Source of the DNA: Clostridiales bacterium
GTDB lineage: Bacteria; Bacillota; Clostridia; Oscillospirales; Oscillospiraceae
Length of the DNA stretch: 64,000 bases
Reading direction: 5' to 3'
NCBI GenBank assembly: GCA_004557735.1
Contig: SFFV01000010.1
Location: 1-64,000 of the forward strand
In this document: one piece after another, positions 46,194-54,701 of the stretch
Position numbering within the stretch: the first letter of the stretch is position 1
How the letters are laid out: each line of letters begins with the position of its first letter
Position numbers and translations under genes: made by a program
The notes under the pieces: generated by a model
The model's database searches: none
The model's input: only the letters and a program-made list of their open reading frames with translations
Told to the model about the DNA's origin: nothing

Positions 46194-47296
46194 GATCCGT
46201 TTACCCGTCCTTTGTCCATATAAAGTACGCGCCCGCCCGTCATGCGCTCGACGCTTGCCGCCTCACAGCAGCTCACGAGCGTCTGTCCGCCGCCGATGCG
46301 GTTCAAAACAAACTCCTGCCGGGCGCTGTCCAGCTCGGAGAGCACGTCGTCGAGCAGCAGCACCGGCGTTTCGCCGGTCTCGGCAAGAAAGATATCCCGC
46401 TCGGCGAGCTTCAGGGAGAGCGCCGCCGTGCGCGTCTGTCCCTGGGAAGCGTAGCTGCGCGCATCCGCGCCGTTGATGGCGATCAGAAGATCGTCCTTAT
46501 GCGCGCCGACAAGACAGAGACCGCTGTCGAGCTCCGCGCCGCGAAGCTGGCGCTGCCGCTCGGACACGGCCTCGTATATCTCCCGCTCGCCCGCCGCCGG
46601 ATCGGCCACGGTCGAAACGGTGGTATAAGTGAGCGTAAGTTTCTCCGCGCCGCGGGAAAACTCGCTCTGCACGCTTTGCGCGGTCTCGGAAAGCCTCCGT
46701 GCAAACGACGCGCGGTAACGGATGATCTTCGCCGAGCACAGGCACATTCCGTCCGAAAAGACGTCCAGCGTATCCAAAAGCGAGGGCTTTTCCCGCCAGT
46801 CGCGCAATATGCGCGTTTTGTTCTCCTGCAGCCGCCGGTATTCGGCGATGAGCGCGCCGTACCCGGGGCGGAGCTGGGTAATGGCGGCGTCAAGCATCCG
46901 CCGCCGCAGAGAGGCGGCGCCGCGGATCATGGCAAGATCGTCCGGGGAGAAGAGGATCGCTTTCAGACACTGCTCCGTTTCCCCCGCCAGGAGCTTCACG
47001 CCGTTGCGCTTCATCGTGCGCGTCCGGCCGCGGCGGAGCAGGATCTCCAAACGCTGTTCGCGCCCGGACGCGAAATACTCCCCGCGCACCGCCGCCTCGT
47101 CCTTTTCAAAGGCGATAAGCTCCTTATCGTAATACGTGCGGAAGCTCTTCGCGCCGGTGAGCATGTACACCGCTTCCAGAAGCGTCGTTTTCCCCTGTGC
47201 GTTTGCGCCCGCGATAACGTTCACGCCCGGCGAAAATTCGCACCGGCCGCTCTGCAGCAGACGGAAATTTTCCGTCTGCACGGCATCGACGCGCAT
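46178..47296 (-). CDS. recF: DNA replication and repair protein RecF
   Basis: A 372-residue SMC-like ATPase of recombination mediation. Walker A is GANAQGKTTLLEAVYML, the signature region SQGQTRTAALSLKLAE, and Walker B VLLLDDVLSELD. The ATG at 47296 overlaps the dnaN stop (TGATG); the longer frame from 47374 reads into dnaN. Order dnaN-recF-remB-gyrB is conserved. Confidence 0.95.
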   Translation of the reverse strand: MRVDAVQTENFRLLQSGRCEFSPGVNVIAGANAQGKTTLLEAVYMLTGAKSFRTYYDKELIAFEKDEAAVRGEYFASGREQRLEILLRRGRTRTMKRNGVKLLAGETEQCLKAILFSPDDLAMIRGAASLRRRMLDAAITQLRPGYGALIAEYRRLQENKTRILRDWREKPSLLDTLDVFSDGMCLCSAKIIRYRASFARRLSETAQSVQSEFSRGAEKLTLTYTTVSTVADPAAGEREIYEAVSERQRQLRGAELDSGLCLVGAHKDDLLIAINGADARSYASQGQTRTAALSLKLAERDIFLAETGETPVLLLDDVLSELDSARQEFVLNRIGGGQTLVSCCEAASVERMTGGRVLYMDKGRVNGSCTST

Positions 47297-48408
47297 CAGC
47301 CTTCCGAGCGCAGCCGCACGGGCAGGATCATGTAAAGGAAGCTGTCGCCGCCGTCCTCCGGCGTGATGATGCACGGGGCGCTGCCGTTCACAATGTTGAT
47401 GCGCAGCGTGTCGGCGGGCGCGGCCTTGAAAGCGTCCATGAGATAGCTGTTGTTGAAGCCGATGATCATCCCGCCGCCGTCGCCCTCGAGCGGGCAGCAG
47501 TCCTCGGCGCGGCCGAGCGGCGTAGCGCAGGTGATGGTGAGCAGGTTATCCCCGAACACGCACCGGAGCGGATTTTTCGTGCGGTCGTCGATGATGAGGC
47601 TCACGCGGTCCGTGCAGCGGATGAGATCGGCGCGCTGCGCTTTGAGCTGAATGGGAAAATCGCCGGGAACGGTCTTGCGGAAGTTCAGAAATTCGCCCTC
47701 CAGACGGCGGGAGATGAGCACCGTATCGCCCACGGAGAACGAAACGTGCTTGCTGCCGACGGCGATCTTTACCGGCTCCTCGGGACTCATGCAGATCTTT
47801 TCCAGATCGGAGAGAGCAGCGCCCGGCACGATGAATTTCAGGCTTTCCGCATCGCACGTCTCCACGGCCTCGCGGCGGAGCGCCATGCGGTAGCCGTCCA
47901 CGGCCACCATGGTCATTATGTTGTTTTCCACCTCGATGAGCGCGCCGGTATACACCGGGCGGGACTCGTTCGTGGAGATGGCGAAGCTCGTTTCGGCGAT
48001 CATGCGCGCCATCGTGTTCTGCGGCAGGGAAAGATTGCTGCTGTAATCCAGCGAGGGCAGCTCCGGAAAATCGTCCGACGCCGTGCCGGAGATGTTGTAG
48101 TCGGCGTTGCCGCAGGCGATGTTCACCGCGTTGTTCCCGTCCGAGCAGACGGAAACGATGCCGTCCGGCAGCTTGCGCACGATGTCGCCGAAGAGCTTGG
48201 CGTTGATCACAACGCTGCCCGGCGCGGAAACGTCCGCTTCGAACGTCGTATAAATGCCCTTTTTGAGATCGTAGCCCGTGATGCGGACATTGTGTCCGGC
48301 CTCGATGAGCAGGCCTTCCATCGCCGGGATCGGGCTTTTGGAGGCGGCAGCGCGGCCCGCGGTGGCTACAGCGAGACTGAGCAGATATTTTTCACAGGTG
48401 AATTTCAT
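47296..48408 (-). CDS. dnaN: DNA polymerase III beta sliding clamp
   Basis: A 370-residue clamp with three homologous domains (KSPIPAMEGLLIEAG in domain I, ISTNESRPVYTGALIEVE in domain II, the C-terminal LPVRL). It dimerises around DNA and tethers polymerase. CGGAGG precedes the ATG at 48408. A 233-bp gap with DnaA boxes separates it from dnaA. Confidence 0.96.
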   Translation of the reverse strand: MKFTCEKYLLSLAVATAGRAAASKSPIPAMEGLLIEAGHNVRITGYDLKKGIYTTFEADVSAPGSVVINAKLFGDIVRKLPDGIVSVCSDGNNAVNIACGNADYNISGTASDDFPELPSLDYSSNLSLPQNTMARMIAETSFAISTNESRPVYTGALIEVENNIMTMVAVDGYRMALRREAVETCDAESLKFIVPGAALSDLEKICMSPEEPVKIAVGSKHVSFSVGDTVLISRRLEGEFLNFRKTVPGDFPIQLKAQRADLIRCTDRVSLIIDDRTKNPLRCVFGDNLLTITCATPLGRAEDCCPLEGDGGGMIIGFNNSYLMDAFKAAPADTLRINIVNGSAPCIITPEDGGDSFLYMILPVRLRSEG

Positions 48409-48641
48409 GGTAATTCCTCCGTTTCTTCCAGAAAGAAAGACAGAATATTTTTCAGAAGCGAGTATCAGTAGAGCAAAAACTTGTGGAAAACTCCGGGAAA
48501 GCCTTGAAGATCAAGAAAAACCGATGTGGAAAACTTCGCCGGTTTTTTCCACAGTTTCCACAGCGGAGAGAGGAAAAAAAGTTTTGAACATTTATAAACA
48601 GTTTTTCCACATACATTCTGTGGAAAACGTTATTTTTGGCG
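48409..48641. other. Candidate oriC: DnaA-box cluster between dnaA and dnaN
   Basis: Six DnaA-box-like 9-mers lie in 146 bp. TTTTCCACA occurs at 48545-48553 and 48603-48611, its complement TGTGGAAAA at 48482-48490, 48525-48533 and 48619-48627, and GTTTCCACA (one change) at 48554-48562. An A/T-rich stretch (48575-48606) separates boxes. The position next to dnaA and the change of gene orientation near 50 kb support an origin. Confidence 0.85.
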
Positions 48642-49952
48642 CTATGCCTTGGAATTGATGTTGTAGGTAACGTCCCGGATGACCATGGCAAACTCCTGGC
48701 TGGCCTGCATCATGTCCTCGATCTTTCGGATGGAGGCGAGCACCGTCGCGTGATTTCGCCCCTCAAACTGCGCGCCGATGTCGGTGAGCGCCATGTTTGT
48801 GAGATTCCGGCAGAGATACATGGCGACCTGCCGCGCCGTGGCGGTGTTTTTCTGGCGGGACTGCCCGCGCAGCGCCTCCTCCGAAACGGAGAAGTACCGC
48901 GCCGTTTCCGCAATGATGACGTTCGGCGTGGGGACGTAGGTCCCGACGCGGATCACGTCCTTGATGGCGCGGCGGACGCTTGAAACGGTGATTTCGTCCT
49001 CTAAAAGATCGCGGTAGGCGGTGAGCTTTTTCACAACGCCCTCAAGCTGGCGGATATTCGATGTGACCGTTTCGCCGATGAACGTCACGACGTCGTCCGG
49101 CAGCACAACGCCGAGCTGCGCGGCCTTGTTGCGCGTGATGGCCATGCGCGTTTCAAGATCCGGCGGCTGCACGTCCGCCATAAGGCCCCATTCGAGCCGC
49201 GTGCGGATACGGTCCTCGAGCTTGTTCATCTCCATCGGCGGGCGGTCGGACGTGACGACGATCTGCTTGCCCGCTTCATAGAGCGTGTTGAACGTGTGGA
49301 AGAACTCCTCCTGCGTCTGCTGCTTGCCGGCGATGAACTGGATATCGTCCATCAGCAGAAGATCGGCGCTGCGGTACTTTGCGCGCAGCTCCTCGCCGCC
49401 GCCGACCTGAATGGCGTGGACGAGATCGTTCGTGAAGTCGTCGCCCTTGACGTACACGATCTTCGCTTTCGGGTTTTTCGCGTGCATCGCGCTGCCGATG
49501 GCGAGAAGAAGGTGCGTTTTGCCGAGACCGGAGTTGCCGTAAATGAAGAGCGGGTTATAGAGCTTGCCGGGATTTTCCGCCACGGCAACGGCGGCGGCAT
49601 GGGCGTATTTGTTCGACGGCCCCACGACGAAGTTATCGAACGTGAAGCCCGCGACCTCCGGGAGCGTATCGTCCGTTCTCGTTTCGGAGATGTAGCTGTC
49701 CAGCTCGTCCCCGGCGAGGATCGTCAGCTTGAATTCGGCGGAGAAAAGATCGCTGAGCGCGTCAACGATCGTCTGGGCGAAGCGGGTCTGGATAATGTCG
49801 CGCTTAAACTCCGTGGGCGTGTGTATGACGAGCCGGTTATTCACGATCTCGACCGGCGTGCAGTCGTCAAACCAGGTGTTCAGCGCCGTGGCGGTCAGAT
49901 TCTGCCCGAGAACGGCAAGAACGCTGTTCCATATGTCGTTGAGGGAATTCAT
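48642..49952 (-). CDS. dnaA: Chromosomal replication initiator protein DnaA
   Basis: A 436-residue initiator: domain I (about residues 1-80), short linker, AAA+ domain with Walker A GNSGLGKTHLLLAIG and Walker B LLMDDIQFIAGK, and the DNA-binding domain IV with ALTDIGAQFEGRNHATV. It binds DnaA boxes, opens oriC and recruits helicase. GGAGAGAG precedes the ATG at 49952. Its own promoter contains a DnaA box. Confidence 0.97.
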   Translation of the reverse strand: MNSLNDIWNSVLAVLGQNLTATALNTWFDDCTPVEIVNNRLVIHTPTEFKRDIIQTRFAQTIVDALSDLFSAEFKLTILAGDELDSYISETRTDDTLPEVAGFTFDNFVVGPSNKYAHAAAVAVAENPGKLYNPLFIYGNSGLGKTHLLLAIGSAMHAKNPKAKIVYVKGDDFTNDLVHAIQVGGGEELRAKYRSADLLLMDDIQFIAGKQQTQEEFFHTFNTLYEAGKQIVVTSDRPPMEMNKLEDRIRTRLEWGLMADVQPPDLETRMAITRNKAAQLGVVLPDDVVTFIGETVTSNIRQLEGVVKKLTAYRDLLEDEITVSSVRRAIKDVIRVGTYVPTPNVIIAETARYFSVSEEALRGQSRQKNTATARQVAMYLCRNLTNMALTDIGAQFEGRNHATVLASIRKIEDMMQASQEFAMVIRDVTYNINSKA

Positions 49953-50011
49953 TCTTTCTCTCTCCTTATGATCCGTAAAGTGCCCGGAGGCACTATTATC
50001 AGCATTATAGA

Positions 50012-50040
50012 ATTATACCACTTTTTCACAATGGTGTAAA
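50012..50040 (-). promoter_or_regulatory. dnaA promoter with internal DnaA box
   Basis: On the minus strand TTTACA (plus 50035-50040), 17-bp spacer, TATAAT (plus 50012-50017). TTTTTCACA, a DnaA-box match, occupies plus 50022-50030 inside the spacer, suggesting autorepression. The leader also has a small GTGCC-TCCG-GGCAC hairpin. Confidence 0.85.
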
Positions 50041-50098
50041 GATATATTATATATAATGTATTATATAATATATTTTAATTATACAGTATATTAAATGC
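50041..50098. other. A/T-only stretch upstream of dnaA (possible unwinding element)
   Basis: Nearly 58 bp made up of A and T except three bases, just upstream of the dnaA promoter. It could be a DNA unwinding element or an UP element. The rest of the 49953-50463 gap holds only a fragmentary ORF (50231-50373) and no intact gene. Confidence 0.55.
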
Positions 50099-50230
50099 AT
50101 CTATTGACTATCCATGCTATTTATTATAGGATAAAAAAGGTTATCTGCACAAACAAGGGTGCAAAAAAAAGTAACTCTGGCAATGAGGATTGTGTGTTTT
50201 GTTGCTACTCTAAAATGCTCTTTCTCGTGT

Positions 50231-50373
50231 AGAAGCCGCTTGCCTCGGCCAACGAAACTGTGCCCGACGAAAGACAATTCCAAAATAAGACATGGAATGA
50301 AGTCATCGAAGAAATTTTGACGGAAAACAATATTTCCGCAGACAAACTCTCGCTTGGCAATAAAATATCGTGA
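50231..50373 (+). pseudogene. C-terminal fragment of an unknown protein
   Basis: A start-less reading frame of about 47 codons (KPLASANETVPDERQFQNK, then WNEVIEEILTENNISADKL) ending in TGA at 50373. The composition looks like a real protein tail, but there is no start codon or ribosome site. Low-GC sequence. Family not recognised. Confidence 0.3.
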
Positions 50374-50463
50374 CGGAGGAAGATCCTTTTTTTAACGGCG
50401 ACACCCAGGAAGGCCGGTATGCCTGCAGAAAAAAGAAAGCCACATAAGAAAGGAAGAAGAAGA

Positions 50464-51405
50464 ATGATATCGATTATAGTTCCTTGCTACAACGAAGAGG
50501 AGGCTCTCCCGATATTCTATCAAGAATGCAGCGCGGTTCTTTCTTCCATGAATGAAGCGTACGAATTGCTCTTTGTGAACGACGGATCAAAGGATGGGAC
50601 GCTTTCTATTCTCAAAGAGCTATCCGAAACGGATGCGTGCGTGAGATATCTTTCCTTTTCCCGCAACTTCGGTAAGGAGAGCGCTATGTTTGCCGGTTTC
50701 TGCAACGCCAAGGGAGATTATGTGGCGGTGATGGATGCGGATATGCAGGATCCACCGTCCCTTCTTCCCCAAATGCTGGAGATACTCCGTACTGGTGAAT
50801 ATGACAGCGTGGCTACGCGCCGTGTTGACCGTGCGGGCGAACCACCGCTCCGAAGCTGGTTCGCCCGGCAGTTTTATAAGCTTATCAACTGGATCTCCGA
50901 CGCTGATATTGTAGACGGCGCACGCGATTTTCGTTTGATGTGCCGGGAAATGGTAGACGCCATTTTATCCATGAGCGAATATAACCGCTTTTCCAAGGGC
51001 ATTTTCGGTTGGGTAGGCTTTCGTACATACTGGTTGCCGTATGAAAACGTTGAGCGCGTCGCAGGGCAGACAAAATGGAGTTTCTGGAAGCTTTTTAAAT
51101 ACGCGGTGGACGGCATTATCAACTTTTCGCAAACACCGCTGAGCGCTATGTTCTGGTTCGGTATGGGTATGGTGGCGATCTCAATCCTCGTGCTGATCTT
51201 TCTGGTCGTTCGGCGTGCCGTCTTCGGCGATCCGGTAGCGGGCTGGGCGTCCACAATCTGCGTCATTATTTTCATCGGCGGAATGCAGACGTTCTTTCTC
51301 GGCGTTATGGGGCAGTACATTGCCAAAACCTATATGGAGACAAAGCATCGTCCGCATTACATTGTATCCGAAACAAACGTGGAAGAGCCGCAGAAGATCC
51401 GCTAA
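50464..51405 (+). CDS. GT2 polyprenyl-phosphate glycosyltransferase (GtrB/DPM1-like)
   Basis: A 313-residue enzyme. The GT-A domain has SIIVPCYNEEEALPIFY, the FVNDGSKDGT nucleotide site, and the VMDADMQDPPSLLP metal site; two C-terminal helices (about residues 228-252 and 265-290) anchor it. Such enzymes move a sugar from a nucleotide sugar to undecaprenyl phosphate at the inner face. AAAGGAAGAAG precedes the ATG at 50464. First gene of a three-gene set with an LRR-like protein and a GT-C enzyme. Confidence 0.9.
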   Translation: MISIIVPCYNEEEALPIFYQECSAVLSSMNEAYELLFVNDGSKDGTLSILKELSETDACVRYLSFSRNFGKESAMFAGFCNAKGDYVAVMDADMQDPPSLLPQMLEILRTGEYDSVATRRVDRAGEPPLRSWFARQFYKLINWISDADIVDGARDFRLMCREMVDAILSMSEYNRFSKGIFGWVGFRTYWLPYENVERVAGQTKWSFWKLFKYAVDGIINFSQTPLSAMFWFGMGMVAISILVLIFLVVRRAVFGDPVAGWASTICVIIFIGGMQTFFLGVMGQYIAKTYMETKHRPHYIVSETNVEEPQKIR

Positions 51406-51420
51406 ATGAAGGGAGACACC

Positions 51421-53091
51421 GTGAAAGAAAAAAAGAGGCTGTGCTGGCTCCTTCCTGTGGTGATACTGCTGCTTATAGCAGTCGGTTGGTTTTTCTGGAA
51501 GTATACCTTTGTCGACGGAACCGTCACAGCGCGCAGCGCCGATACCATCGACCTGCGCGGACGGGAGATAAGCGAGGAAAAGCTGCGGACGATAGAAAGC
51601 AGGTTTCCGGACGCGCACGTTCTCTGGGACGTCACCGTCGGCGGAAAGAGCTTTGACGGAGAGAGCAAAAGCATCGTAACGGCGGATTTCACCACGGAGG
51701 ACATTCCGTCTTTTGCACGGCTGAAAAATCTCAAAGAAGCTGATGTGAGCGCCTGTAGCGATTTTTCCGCCATTCTCGCGCTGCAAAAGGCCTTGCCCGA
51801 AGTGCGGGTACACTGGATAGTCCCTCTCGGCGAGAAAAGCTTCGACGGGGAGAGCGAGAGCATTGCGGTTCAAGACGCTTCGGCGGACGTGCTCCGCGCC
51901 GCGATTACCCGTTTGCCGAAGCTCCGAACGCTCGTTCTCACGGACAGCACGCTTTCGCCTGCCGATCAGCTCGCCCTTACAGAAGAATTTCCGTCCATGC
52001 TCTTTTCCTGGGACGTGACGCTCGCAGGCCGTACTATACCCAGCGATGTCACGGCGCTCGATTTTACCGGCACGCCTCTCACAGAAGAGGATCTCTCCGA
52101 GCTTTCTGCAGCGCTACCGCTTTTTTCAAACGCGGAGAGCGTCAATCTCACGGACTGCGGTCTTTCCGAACACATGCTGCGGGATTTTTCTGCGGCGCAC
52201 CCAAATCTTCTTACCGAATGGGAAACGCAGCTCTTCGGCGTGAGATTCTCGACCGCAGCCGAGGAGATCGATTTTTCGGATGTTCCTCTCACCGTGGAGG
52301 ACGCGGCGCAGATCGAGGCCATGCTTCCCTATCTGCCGAAACTTAAAAAGGTCGTGATGCTGCGCTGCGGCATATCGGACGAGGATATGGATGCGATCGA
52401 TCTCCGGCACGAGGACGTGCAGTTCGTGTGGATGGTGCAGGTCCGCCGTTGGGGCCTTCGCACGGACCGGACGTATTTCACAGTATACAACAACGATTAT
52501 GAATTCCCGGAGGATAACCATTCCTTTGCCGCTCTCCGATACTGCCGCGATATGATCGCCATCGATCTCGGCCATCAGAAGTTCTACGACGATCCCGACA
52601 TGTTTGAAAACTTCCCAGATCTCCGGTATCTCGTCGTGAGCAACAGCCAGTATGAATCGCTGCCCGCGCTGAAATATCTCAAGAACCTTGTGATGCTCGA
52701 AATGTTCTGGACGAATACCTCGGACATAACGCCGCTCCGGGAGCTGACGAATCTGCGCCATCTGAACATCACCTACAAGCGCGTGCGCGACGCGGAGGCT
52801 GATCTGGACACGCTCATGCACATGACGTGGCTCGAAAGGCTCTGGATCAGCTACAACATGTACCGCGATGATCAGATCGAGGCGCTCAAGGCGGCGCTGC
52901 CGGATACGCAGGTGCAGGTCATCTATACGACCGACTGCGTTTCGCAGGGCTGGCGCAACGGCTCGGAGGAGTATTTCAATATGCGCGACGCGCTGCATAT
53001 GTACTATCTTGACGACGACAGCAACCATGTCTATATCAATCCGTATACCAACCAGCCGAGCCAGTACGACGATACCGACCCGTTCCGGTAA
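51421..53091 (+). CDS. Membrane-anchored leucine-rich-repeat-like protein
   Basis: A 556-residue protein. A short basic cytoplasmic start and one helix (WLLPVVILLLIAVGWFFW) are followed by an extracellular region. Residues about 40-330 contain four to five repeats of about 60 residues with the plan FP-x5-W-x-V-x-LxG-x2-F, then DF, then EED/LP-x-L and a C-G-L/I-S turn. Residues about 340-500 look like canonical LRR units (LRYLVVSNSQYESLPALKYL, NLRHLNITYKRVRD). The C-terminus has GWRNGSEEYFNMRDALHMYY. The GTG at 51421 has AAGGGAG six bases upstream and is preferred to the ATG at 51406. Function unknown; glycosylation substrate or surface ligand-binder is possible. Confidence 0.75.
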   Translation: MKEKKRLCWLLPVVILLLIAVGWFFWKYTFVDGTVTARSADTIDLRGREISEEKLRTIESRFPDAHVLWDVTVGGKSFDGESKSIVTADFTTEDIPSFARLKNLKEADVSACSDFSAILALQKALPEVRVHWIVPLGEKSFDGESESIAVQDASADVLRAAITRLPKLRTLVLTDSTLSPADQLALTEEFPSMLFSWDVTLAGRTIPSDVTALDFTGTPLTEEDLSELSAALPLFSNAESVNLTDCGLSEHMLRDFSAAHPNLLTEWETQLFGVRFSTAAEEIDFSDVPLTVEDAAQIEAMLPYLPKLKKVVMLRCGISDEDMDAIDLRHEDVQFVWMVQVRRWGLRTDRTYFTVYNNDYEFPEDNHSFAALRYCRDMIAIDLGHQKFYDDPDMFENFPDLRYLVVSNSQYESLPALKYLKNLVMLEMFWTNTSDITPLRELTNLRHLNITYKRVRDAEADLDTLMHMTWLERLWISYNMYRDDQIEALKAALPDTQVQVIYTTDCVSQGWRNGSEEYFNMRDALHMYYLDDDSNHVYINPYTNQPSQYDDTDPFR

Positions 53092-53106
53092 ATACAAGGA
53101 GTAATT

Positions 53107-54588
53107 ATGAAAAAGCTTGGGAAATATCTGGACGAAAGATCGCTGCCGCGTCTTGGCGTGCTGCTGTGCTTCAGCGTGGTGTTCATGCTGTTCGCCTCTC
53201 CCTACACGACGCCGCTCAACGCTTACTACGGCTATGATTCCGCGGTGTTCATGTCGTTCGGCAAGGGCATCACGCACGGGCTGCGGCTCTATCTTGATCT
53301 TTACGACAACAAGGGACCGATGATCTTTTATTTCAACGCCCTCGGCTATCTGCTCGGCGGGCGCATGGGTCTTTGGATATTACAAGTCGTATTTATGACG
53401 TTCGCCTTTGAGCTTTCCTACCGGACGGCGCGCCTATTCACCGGAAGGGGGACGGCGTGGCTTTCGGTGCTTGTGCTGCTGTTCCTCTACTGCGGCACGG
53501 TCGGCGAGGGAAACATGACCGAGGAATGGTCGCTCGTGTTTTCGCTGCTGCCGCTGTGGCTCTCGCTCCGGTTTATCAAGACCGGCGCTCCGGTGTACCG
53601 TCATCCGAAATGGTACAGCGTGATCTACGGCGTCTGCTTCGGCGTGAATTTCATGATGCGCGCGACGAATGCCGCCATCGTCTGCGGCGTGCTGCTCGCA
53701 TTCGCGGTGCTGCTCTGCCGGGAGAAAAAATTCGGCGCGCTGCTGCTGCACATTATACTCGTGCTCTGCGGCGCGGCGCTCGTCATCGGGCCGTTCGCTC
53801 TGTATTTTGCGCGGATCGGCGCGTTCGACCGGTTTATGTATGCGAGCTTCCTTCACAACTTCCACTACGCCGCCGGCGGCGCCGCCGCCAAGACGGCGAA
53901 GGACTGGTTGATGTATTTTGCCCGCGTGTCCATGGTGCCGGTCGTGATATACTTCGCCGTGCGCCAGATGAAAAAAGGCGCCCTGCCGCTCGGCAGCGCG
54001 CTCGTGCTCATTTTCTCCTGCGTGTTCGGCGCGGCGGTCGCCGTGCTCGGATACAGCTACAAGCATTATTTTCTTATCCTCACCCCGGCGCTCGTGCCGG
54101 GCTTCGCCGTGTGCGCCCAGGGCGTCCGCTCCATGGCGGCCGGAAAGAAAGCGGCGGAGCGCTTGTGCGCGGCGGTTCTCGTGTTCTGTCTGCTGCCTTA
54201 TGCGCCGCAGGCGGCCATCCACGCCGGTAAAAGCATCCTCTTCAACTTCTGCGGATATCTGGACAGCGAGAAGGAGGCCATGAGCGAGATACGCGCGTGC
54301 ATCGACGCTGATCCCGGCGAGGTGCTCGCATACGATATGCGCGCAAACGTATATCTCTATTTGGATGTGGATCCTTGCTTCTGCCACGCCATGACGCAGG
54401 ATTGGATGAGCCAGGATTCACCGTTTATTGCCAAGGAGCTGGACGAATATCTGCGCGAAACGCCGCCGAAGTGGATCGTGTCCGACGCCTCCGAAAACAT
54501 GCGCGAACGGTTGGAAAACACGTACGGCTACACGCTGTTCCGCGTGTGGGACAAGGGTGGCTGCCCTGCGCTATATCTCCATGAATGA
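53107..54588 (+). CDS. GT-C family membrane glycosyltransferase (ArnT/PMT-like)
   Basis: A 493-residue polytopic protein with about 10-12 membrane helices. The first external loop has YYGYDSAVFMSFGKG and LDLYDNKGPMIFYFNALGY, which matches the loop-1 acidic-residue plan of GT-C enzymes (Asp in DSAVF). These use polyprenyl-phosphate sugars to glycosylate proteins or polymers outside the membrane. CAAGGAG precedes the ATG, 15 bp after the LRR-like gene. It likely uses the lipid-sugar made by the GT2 enzyme. Confidence 0.8.
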   Translation: MKKLGKYLDERSLPRLGVLLCFSVVFMLFASPYTTPLNAYYGYDSAVFMSFGKGITHGLRLYLDLYDNKGPMIFYFNALGYLLGGRMGLWILQVVFMTFAFELSYRTARLFTGRGTAWLSVLVLLFLYCGTVGEGNMTEEWSLVFSLLPLWLSLRFIKTGAPVYRHPKWYSVIYGVCFGVNFMMRATNAAIVCGVLLAFAVLLCREKKFGALLLHIILVLCGAALVIGPFALYFARIGAFDRFMYASFLHNFHYAAGGAAAKTAKDWLMYFARVSMVPVVIYFAVRQMKKGALPLGSALVLIFSCVFGAAVAVLGYSYKHYFLILTPALVPGFAVCAQGVRSMAAGKKAAERLCAAVLVFCLLPYAPQAAIHAGKSILFNFCGYLDSEKEAMSEIRACIDADPGEVLAYDMRANVYLYLDVDPCFCHAMTQDWMSQDSPFIAKELDEYLRETPPKWIVSDASENMRERLENTYGYTLFRVWDKGGCPALYLHE

Positions 54589-54600
54589 GTCCGGCAGCGC

Positions 54601-54655
54601 TTTACACACATTTTACAACGCCGCGGTAACGGATTTTACACCCCCGCCGTAGAAT
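54601..54655 (+). promoter_or_regulatory. Pho-box promoter of pstCAB
   Basis: TTTACA at 54601, 54612 and 54635 (steps 11 and 23 bp), then a -10-like TAGAAT at 54650-54655. This mirrors the spacing at the phoPR-like promoter (29464, 29475, 29498). It begins 12 bp after the GT-C stop codon. Confidence 0.75.
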
Positions 54656-54656
54656 A

Positions 54657-54686
54657 CTCCCCGACAAGGATAGAAATGTCGGGGAG
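54657..54686 (+). other. Hairpin in the pstC leader
   Basis: CTCCCCGACA / TGTCGGGGAG, a perfect 10-bp stem with a ten-base loop, followed by TATTTTGCTTTTATT. It could terminate the upstream GT-C transcript, or fold at the 5' end of the pst mRNA and hide the only ribosome-site-like sequence, GGGGAG. Confidence 0.8.
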
Positions 54687-54701
54687 TATTTTGCTTTTAT
54701 T

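Noticed and set aside
50101..50283. A 60-codon minus frame upstream of dnaA
   Set aside because: No ribosome site, unlikely composition and position in an A/T-rich control region.
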